Origin: Chryseobacterium gleum
Lineage (GTDB): Bacteria; Bacteroidota; Bacteroidia; Flavobacteriales_D; Sanyastnellaceae
Reading direction: 5' to 3'
Length of the DNA: 9,513 nucleotides
Assembly: GCA_943330925.2 (NCBI GenBank)
Contig: CALQJP020000062.1
Span: 1 to 9,513 of the forward strand
Shown in pieces: positions 5,792 through 9,513 of this stretch. Numbering within the stretch: position 1 is the first letter of the stretch; every line of letters begins with the position of its first letter. The position numbers were made by a program, and so were the translations under genes. Below the pieces are notes generated by a model. That model ran no database searches. It was not told the DNA's origin and was given only the letters and a program-made list of their open reading frames with translations.

Positions 5792-5884
5792 ATGATTATT
5801 CACTATTTATCAAGCTTCGAAAACTGGTTCAACCGCAAAATCGGTTGGTTTTTCTTGAATGGTTACAAAGGAAAATCGGAATAA
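5792..5884 (+). CDS. Candidate small protein of 30 residues
   Basis: An ATG at 5792 opens a 30-codon frame ending in TAA at 5882-5884, with the C-terminal part FNRKIGWFFLNGYKGKSE. The composition is not random-looking: aromatic and basic residues alternate (FENWFNRKIGWFF), then a short polar basic tail, which suggests an amphipathic, membrane-associated peptide. It is followed 17 bp later by a strong terminator, and upstream are direct repeats that could be regulatory. I have the impression that very small Bacteroidota proteins with a W-F/N-x-K-x-GWFF-x-NG pattern exist, but I cannot verify this. No consensus promoter was found; TTG at 5748-5750 with TA at 5769 is weak. It could equally be a chance frame inside an untranslated or non-coding RNA. 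Two internal inverted repeats, 5830-5847 and 5875-5894, are compatible with the RNA alternative. Confidence 0.4.
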   Translation: MIIHYLSSFENWFNRKIGWFFLNGYKGKSE

Positions 5885-5894
5885 TTATTCCGAT
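5875..5894. repeat. Perfect 20-bp palindrome
   Basis: The half-site ATCGGAATAA is followed immediately by its exact reverse complement, with the centre between 5884 and 5885. It overlaps the last codons and stop of the candidate small gene and ends 7 bp before the bidirectional terminator. No T-run follows directly, so it is not itself a standard terminator. A dimeric regulator site or an RNA processing or stability hairpin are possible. Confidence 0.8.
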
Positions 5895-5901
5895 ACGATA
5901 T

Positions 5902-5934
5902 AAAAAAGGCCTGAGATTTCTTCAGGCCTTTTTT
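5902..5934. terminator. Bidirectional terminator between dprA/small gene and the aldehyde dehydrogenase
   Basis: AAAAAAGGCCTGA (5902-5914) and TCAGGCCTTTTTT (5922-5934) make a perfect 13-bp stem with a 7-nt loop. The A-tract and T-tract are within the stem, so it works in both directions. The stop codon of the minus-strand gene (5939-5937) lies only 2 bp from the stem. Confidence 0.93.
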
Positions 5935-5936
5935 CA

Positions 5937-7379
5937 TTACAGTTCTATACAAACGTTTTGTGGTTCGGTAAAGAATCGCAGAGCCTCCCATCCGCCCTCG
6001 CGGCCAACTCCCGAATGCTTCACGCCTCCGAACGGCGTGCGTAAATCGCGCAGCAGCCATGTGTTTACCCATACGATGCCGGTTTCCAACTGAGCCGAAA
6101 AACGATGTGCACGCGTCACATCCGATGTCCAAAGCGATGCCGCGAGTCCATATTCCGTAGCATTGGCCAGTTGCAATGCGTGCTCCTCGTCGCTAAACGA
6201 TTGAATGGTCACAACCGGTCCGAATATCTCTTCACGGTTGGTGCGACATTCGGGGCCAAGGCCTGCAATAACAGTTGGTTCAACGAAGAACCCACCCGCG
6301 CATCGACCCTCAACAATAACACGCTTGCCACCGCATAAGACAGTGCCACCTTCTTGCTTGGCCAACTCGATATAGGATAAGATTTTATTCATATGTGCCT
6401 CACTCACAACTGCGCCCGTGCGGGTGTCAGTTAGAATCGGATCGCCAACCTTCATTGCCGACACCTTGGCCGTAAAATCAGCCACGAAGCGTTCGTACAA
6501 CGATTCGTGAACCAAGATGCGTGATCCGCACAAGCAAATCTGACCCTGGTTTGCAAATGCAGCACGTAAGGTTGTGCGCAGCATTTTATCGTAATCGCAG
6601 TCGTCGAAAATGATGGTAGGATTTTTTCCTCCCAATTCCAACGAAAGCTTTTTGAATTTCGGAGCTACTGCCGCAGCAATGCGTGCGCCGGTAGCTGTAC
6701 CACCGGTGAATGAAACAGCCTTTACGCGTGGGTGATTCACCAATGCGTCGCCTGCCTCTGCGCCCAACCCGTGTACAATGTTGAGCACACCAGCCGGTAA
6801 TCCGGCTTCTATGCAAAGCTTCGAAAAAAGAAAGGCAGTCATCGGAGTAATTTCACTGGGTTTCGCCACCACACAGTTGCCCAATGCCAAAGCAGGCGCA
6901 ATCTTCCAGGTAAACAAATAGAGCGGAAGGTTCCAGGGCGAAATGCACGCTACCACACCAATTGGCTTGCGATTGGTGTAGTTGATTGCGCGATTTTCCA
7001 TGATGTGCGCCTCTGAACTCCAGTGGAGAATGGCGGTTGCGAAAAAGCGGATATTGTCTTCGGCCCTTGGAATATCCATTTGCTCAGCCAATGAACGCGG
7101 CTTGCCATTATCAACACATTCTGCTTCTGCCAAGGCCTCCCGGTGCTCATGAATTAGGTCGGCCAGACGCACCAGAATGCCCGAACGGTCGGCTGCCGGC
7201 ATCTGCGACCAGGTTGCGAAAGCCCGCCCGGCAGCCTCAACGGCCAACTGCACATCAGCTGCGTCGCCTGCAGGAATCTTGCTGTAAACCAAGCCGGTTG
7301 AAGGGTCGATATTATCGAGATAACGGCCATTGACAGGCTCTGCCAGCGTTCCGTTGATATAATTTGCTAGAATTTTCAC
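5937..7379 (-). CDS. NAD(P)-dependent aldehyde dehydrogenase, probable 2-aminomuconate/2-hydroxymuconate semialdehyde dehydrogenase
   Basis: The 480-residue protein is a complete ALDH-superfamily enzyme oxidising an aldehyde to an acid. Visible motifs are SPWNLPLYLFTWKIAP with N150, KPSEITP (173-179), SFTGGTATG (223-231), LELGGK with general base E248, NQGQIC with catalytic C282, and EEIFGPV. The C-terminal block VNTWLLRDLRTPFGGVKHSGVGREGG with ALRFFTEPQNVC is typical of the ALDH8/HMSDH-AMSDH branch. That branch acts on muconate semialdehydes in the kynurenine/tryptophan or catechol meta-cleavage routes. R105 and R111 (IPRAEDNIRFF) lie where AMSDH enzymes have a substrate-carboxylate arginine; this is inference. 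The GTG at 7379 is chosen because it gives the usual MKI-NYING start. An upstream in-frame TTG at 7400 falls inside a likely -7 promoter element. No partner pathway gene is in the window. It is a single-gene transcript ending at a shared terminator. Confidence 0.9.
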   Translation of the reverse strand: MKILANYINGTLAEPVNGRYLDNIDPSTGLVYSKIPAGDAADVQLAVEAAGRAFATWSQMPAADRSGILVRLADLIHEHREALAEAECVDNGKPRSLAEQMDIPRAEDNIRFFATAILHWSSEAHIMENRAINYTNRKPIGVVACISPWNLPLYLFTWKIAPALALGNCVVAKPSEITPMTAFLFSKLCIEAGLPAGVLNIVHGLGAEAGDALVNHPRVKAVSFTGGTATGARIAAAVAPKFKKLSLELGGKNPTIIFDDCDYDKMLRTTLRAAFANQGQICLCGSRILVHESLYERFVADFTAKVSAMKVGDPILTDTRTGAVVSEAHMNKILSYIELAKQEGGTVLCGGKRVIVEGRCAGGFFVEPTVIAGLGPECRTNREEIFGPVVTIQSFSDEEHALQLANATEYGLAASLWTSDVTRAHRFSAQLETGIVWVNTWLLRDLRTPFGGVKHSGVGREGGWEALRFFTEPQNVCIEL

Positions 7380-7397
7380 GAATAAAAATTTGTTCGA

Positions 7398-7428
7398 CAA
7401 AGTAAGCGCAAGTGCTTGTTTATCCGAA
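7398..7428 (-). promoter_or_regulatory. Likely promoter of the aldehyde dehydrogenase gene
   Basis: On the minus strand, TTACTTTG (7405-7398) matches TAnnTTTG at all but one position. TTC, within TTTTC, lies 20 nt upstream (7428-7426) as a degenerate -33 element. Transcription would begin near 7391, about 12 nt before the GTG at 7379. It interleaves with the divergent tRNA-Gln promoter. Confidence 0.5.
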
Positions 7429-7445
7429 AAGGCGTATTAAATTTG
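7416..7445 (+). promoter_or_regulatory. Promoter of tRNA-Gln (Bacteroidota type)
   Basis: TTG (7416-7418), a 19-nt spacer, then TAAATTTG (7438-7445): both elements and the spacing match the Bacteroidota consensus exactly. Transcription should start near 7452, about 19 nt before the tRNA. Confidence 0.8.
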
Positions 7446-7470
7446 CGACCGCTTTGAACAAAAGTGTTCT

Positions 7471-7541
7471 TGCCCGATAGTATAATGGCAGTACAACTGA
7501 TTTTGGTTCAGTTTGTCTAGGTTCGAATCCTGGTCGGGCAA
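7471..7541 (+). tRNA. tRNA-Gln(UUG)
   Basis: The cloverleaf is complete. Acceptor TGCCCGA (7471-7477) pairs with TCGGGCA (7534-7540), with A7541 as discriminator. The anticodon stem ACTGA/TCAGT has loop TTTTGGT and anticodon TTG at 7503-7505. The T-arm is CTAGG-TTCGAAT-CCTGG. The first pair is U1-A72, typical of glutamine tRNA. CCA is not encoded (CAA follows), so it must be added after transcription, in contrast to tRNA-Cys in the same window. It is a single-tRNA unit. Confidence 0.97.
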
Positions 7542-7542
7542 C

Positions 7543-7573
7543 AAAAAAGTCAACCTTTTGGTTGACTTTTTTT
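7543..7573. terminator. Bidirectional terminator between tRNA-Gln and the glucosaminidase gene
   Basis: AAAAAAGTCAACC (7543-7555) and GGTTGACTTTTTT (7560-7572) form a perfect 13-bp stem with a TTTT loop, plus one further T. It begins 1 bp after the tRNA discriminator, and the converging gene's stop codon (7578-7576) is 3 bp from the stem. It therefore serves both transcripts. Confidence 0.93.
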
Positions 7574-7575
7574 AT

Positions 7576-8568
7576 TTACTTCTTTTTCATGACCACCCTC
7601 GTTCCCGGGGTAATTGGGGTATCGGGTCCGGCACCATTCAACTTGCACAATTGCTTCAGCTTTATGCCGTGCTTTTGCGAAATTGAAAACCAGCTGTCAC
7701 CCTCTACCGCAAGGTGCTCATCCTGAGCAGCCTTCGTGCGCTTCGGCTGGAGATATACGATGTCGCCCGGTTTCAATGATGTTTTCGAGCTGAAGTCGTT
7801 GAAGCGATTTAGAATTAATACATTCAAGTCGATCTCACGCGCAATCGATTCGCGCGTGTCGCCCTCACGAACAACCACGTACTTGATGCGATTGTCGCTC
7901 ACTTTTACTTCGTGATTTCCAGCCAATGTGATTTCCTGACGGTCCTCGGTTGATCGGTTAGCGGCTCGCTTGCTTTGTTTTTTCTCTTGCGCAATTGGCA
8001 GACGGGCACTGGGCGTTGCCTCCTTACGATCCGGAACCTCGTTGCGCTTTGCGTACATGACGCCCTGCTCATCGTATTGCTGAAGATTATTTTCCTCGAT
8101 GATGCGAATGAGCGACTTGGCATATTCCGGGCTGGTTGCATAACCACACTCCTTCAAACCTCTGGCCCAGCCCTTATAATCGGTCATTTCGAGCTCAAAC
8201 AATTTCGCATAGCGTGGCTTCTTCAGAAAATCAGAATGATCATCGAACGATTCACGACCGTTTCGATACTGACGAAAACACTCGTTTCGCGCATCGTCAT
8301 CCTCGAAGATGCGCTTGCCCTCCCAATCGGAGTGACACTTAATACCAAAATGATTGTTGCCTTCCTTGGCTAATCTGCTATTGCCGTCGCGGCTCTCCAA
8401 GATTCCTTGTGCAAGCGTAATACTTGCGGGAATGCCATGTGTGGCCATTTGATAGACTGCTTCCTCTTTCCAGGTATCAATATATTCCTGACGGGTAAGT
8501 TCTTCGCCGATGGCGAAAGCAGCGGAAGTGCATAGCATGCACGCCGCGAACAGAACAATTTTATACAT
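7576..8568 (-). CDS. Secreted glucosaminidase (GH73/FlgJ-like) with two LysM domains
   Basis: The protein probably cleaves the glycan strand of peptidoglycan after N-acetylglucosamine. The 330-residue product has a signal peptide (residues 1-19, ending SAAFA) and a glucosaminidase domain at about 28-165. ASITLAQGILESRDGNS contains the expected catalytic E58, followed by NNHFGIKC (71-78) and FRQYRNGRESFDDHSDFL. After a basic, low-complexity linker (about 175-225) come two LysM modules, 228-275 (IKYVVVREGDTRESIAREID) and 284-330 (EHLAVEGDSWFSISQKHGIK), which bind GlcNAc polymers and tether the enzyme to the wall. The layout matches housekeeping autolysin-type enzymes of Bacteroidota. The gene follows the lipoprotein gene after 96 bp with only a weak hairpin between, so partial co-transcription is possible. 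Its role in division or cell separation is inferred. Confidence 0.94.
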   Translation of the reverse strand: MYKIVLFAACMLCTSAAFAIGEELTRQEYIDTWKEEAVYQMATHGIPASITLAQGILESRDGNSRLAKEGNNHFGIKCHSDWEGKRIFEDDDARNECFRQYRNGRESFDDHSDFLKKPRYAKLFELEMTDYKGWARGLKECGYATSPEYAKSLIRIIEENNLQQYDEQGVMYAKRNEVPDRKEATPSARLPIAQEKKQSKRAANRSTEDRQEITLAGNHEVKVSDNRIKYVVVREGDTRESIAREIDLNVLILNRFNDFSSKTSLKPGDIVYLQPKRTKAAQDEHLAVEGDSWFSISQKHGIKLKQLCKLNGAGPDTPITPGTRVVMKKK

Positions 8569-8610
8569 GACAGTTGAACGATTTGCCCCGTAAATTATTG
8601 AGAAAGCCCC

Positions 8611-8626
8611 CTCCTCGAAGCAGGAG
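8611..8626. repeat. Weak hairpin between the lipoprotein and glucosaminidase genes
   Basis: CTCCT (8611-8615) and AGGAG (8622-8626) form a 5-bp stem with a 6-nt loop in the 96-bp gap. On the minus strand it is followed by GGGGGC rather than a T-run, so it is not a clear terminator. No convincing promoter is visible in 8569-8664. Confidence 0.3.
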
Positions 8627-8664
8627 ATTCAAGGGATTCAAACAGCGGAGTGTTAAAAATGGTA

Positions 8665-9216
8665 CTACCGGCTTTTACCCGATCCGAAGTCTTGTTCGCG
8701 CTTCATGGTGCCTTCCAGATTGTAGGAGTTCCAAACGCCAACCTTCTCATCGTTGCGGTAGAAACCGCGTGTGTTGAGACTTCCATTGGCGTAGTAAGTA
8801 AACCACTCTCCGGTTTTCTGACCACGCTCGAATTGACCCTGAATGTAAAGCTGGCCGTTTTCGTGCCATGTCTTGTATGGCCCGTGATTCACTCCTGCAT
8901 CGAAGGTATTTAAACTCCAGGGGCTTGCATTTTCGTAGTAACACCAAGACTCTCCCTGCAGCGTATCATTCATGAAACGCTTATCAATTTTGGGTTGTCC
9001 GTTTGGGTGAAATTCAACTTCAGCCACCTTCCTTCGGGATTGAGTGTCGATATAAACGGCCGACTTGACCTTTCCGTCATCGAATGATTTCAATACCTGC
9101 TGTTCCGTGCCATCAATTTGAAATGGTTTTGGAGCGTCGGCCGCTGGCTTCACTTCGGCGGAACCACAGGAGGCTGCAAACAACGCCACCAACGAATAGA
9201 AGAGTAAAAATCTCAT
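8665..9216 (-). CDS. Lipoprotein with MORN-variant (YwqK-type) repeats
   Basis: The 183-residue protein starts with a short hydrophobic signal and a lipobox, LFAASC, with C17 as the acylation site, so it should be membrane-anchored and face the periplasm or the outside. From about residue 67 it consists of repeated Y/F-x-x-NG-x-x elements (FHPNGQPK, WHENGQLY, YYANGSLN, YNLEGTMK). Each is followed by a G-x-W/Y turn (LQGESWCYY, NHGPYKTW, KTGEWFTY, KVGVWNSY). This is the MORN_2 pattern, predicted to form a beta-sheet ribbon, with about four repeats. Databases call this class a toxin-antitoxin YwqK antitoxin, but a lipoprotein without a toxin neighbour makes that label doubtful. Its ATG overlaps the upstream stop codon by 4 bp, indicating translational coupling with the polyprenyl synthetase gene. 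Function is unknown; an envelope role is inferred. Confidence 0.9.
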   Translation of the reverse strand: MRFLLFYSLVALFAASCGSAEVKPAADAPKPFQIDGTEQQVLKSFDDGKVKSAVYIDTQSRRKVAEVEFHPNGQPKIDKRFMNDTLQGESWCYYENASPWSLNTFDAGVNHGPYKTWHENGQLYIQGQFERGQKTGEWFTYYANGSLNTRGFYRNDEKVGVWNSYNLEGTMKREQDFGSGKSR

Positions 9217-9513
9217 TTCTTCCTGTTAATTGTATAATGTACCAACTCGATCAGTGATTGTTTCGCTGCGCTCTCAGGAAAGTGAGTCAAAGCATCAATG
9301 GCCAAGTCTCGGTATTGATTCATTTTGTTGTGCGCGTATTCGATGCCACCCAACTCCACAACACGGTTTACCAAATGCTTCACCTTCACACCATCGGTGT
9401 TGTGCTTCTTGATGATAGACATCAACTCCTTTCGCTCAGCAGGCTGTGCGTTGCGCATGGCCACTATCAAAGGCAATGTGAGCTTGCGCTCCTTGATATC
9501 GATTCCAATTGGC
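9213..9513 (-). CDS. Polyprenyl synthetase (trans-isoprenyl diphosphate synthase), C-terminal part
   Basis: The gene enters from the right edge on the minus strand; about 99 residues and the TGA stop (9215-9213) are visible. The first residues, PIGIDIKERKLTLPLIVAM, match the conserved K-P-x-G-x-D-I-x-E-x-K-x-T-L-P-L-I element just after the second aspartate-rich motif of polyprenyl synthetases. The helical C-terminus (YAHNKMNQYRDLAIDAL, SAAKQSLIELVHY) also fits, with the typical tail helix ending in a basic NRKK. The enzyme condenses isopentenyl diphosphate onto an allylic diphosphate to make the quinone side chain or a similar polyprenyl chain. The DDxxD motifs that would fix chain length are outside the window. 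The stop codon overlaps the start of the lipoprotein gene (ATGA). Confidence 0.92.
   Translation of the reverse strand, partial: PIGIDIKERKLTLPLIVAMRNAQPAERKELMSIIKKHNTDGVKVKHLVNRVVELGGIEYAHNKMNQYRDLAIDALTHFPESAAKQSLIELVHYTINRKK

Noticed and set aside
7380..7400. TTG start at 7400 for the aldehyde dehydrogenase
   Set aside because: The TTG lies inside a probable -7 promoter element, and the GTG at 7379 gives the normal family N-terminus.
8665..9216. Antitoxin of a toxin-antitoxin pair (YwqK label)
   Set aside because: The protein has a lipobox signal and no toxin gene is adjacent within the window; the label comes only from the MORN-variant repeats.

Overview
This window looks like ordinary core chromosome from a member of the Bacteroidota, probably a Flavobacteriales or Cryomorphaceae-like lineage. 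The evidence is the content: a DUF4271 gene beside hemD, an rRNA pseudouridine synthase with a long basic N-terminal extension, a membrane-anchored coiled-coil protein, a YwqK/MORN-type lipoprotein, promoters of the Bacteroidota type (TTG, about 19-20 nt, TAnnTTTG), and almost no Shine-Dalgarno sequences. The family assignment below phylum level is inference. I see no insertion sequence, prophage, CRISPR array, integrase or rRNA, and base composition looks even throughout.

Left end (1-545): the start of a secreted protein gene runs off the left edge on the minus strand. Upstream of it lies tRNA-Cys(GCA), also minus strand, with its own consensus promoter and a strong terminator. Plus-strand block (545-5668): a standalone gene for a membrane-anchored coiled-coil protein ends at a near-perfect intrinsic terminator. 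It is followed by yraN, an RluB-family pseudouridine synthase, a DUF4271 membrane protein, hemD (uroporphyrinogen-III synthase) and dprA, all closely spaced and in one direction. They serve nucleic-acid maintenance, rRNA modification and tetrapyrrole synthesis, and are probably partly co-transcribed. Positions 5669-5936 carry no large gene but hold short direct repeats, a candidate 30-codon gene, a perfect 20-bp palindrome and a bidirectional terminator. This is the least explained part of the window.

Right half: a minus-strand aldehyde dehydrogenase of the aminomuconate/hydroxymuconate semialdehyde type has a promoter that interleaves with the divergent promoter of tRNA-Gln(UUG). tRNA-Gln shares a bidirectional terminator with a converging minus-strand envelope cluster: the C-terminal part of a polyprenyl synthetase, a lipoprotein whose ATG overlaps the synthetase stop codon, and a secreted glucosaminidase with two LysM domains. 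Polyprenyl carriers, lipoprotein and peptidoglycan hydrolase all point to cell-envelope work.

No clearly new large system is visible. The best leads are the small-gene/palindrome interval at 5711-5934, the structured leader before yraN, and the overlapping divergent promoters at 7398-7445.
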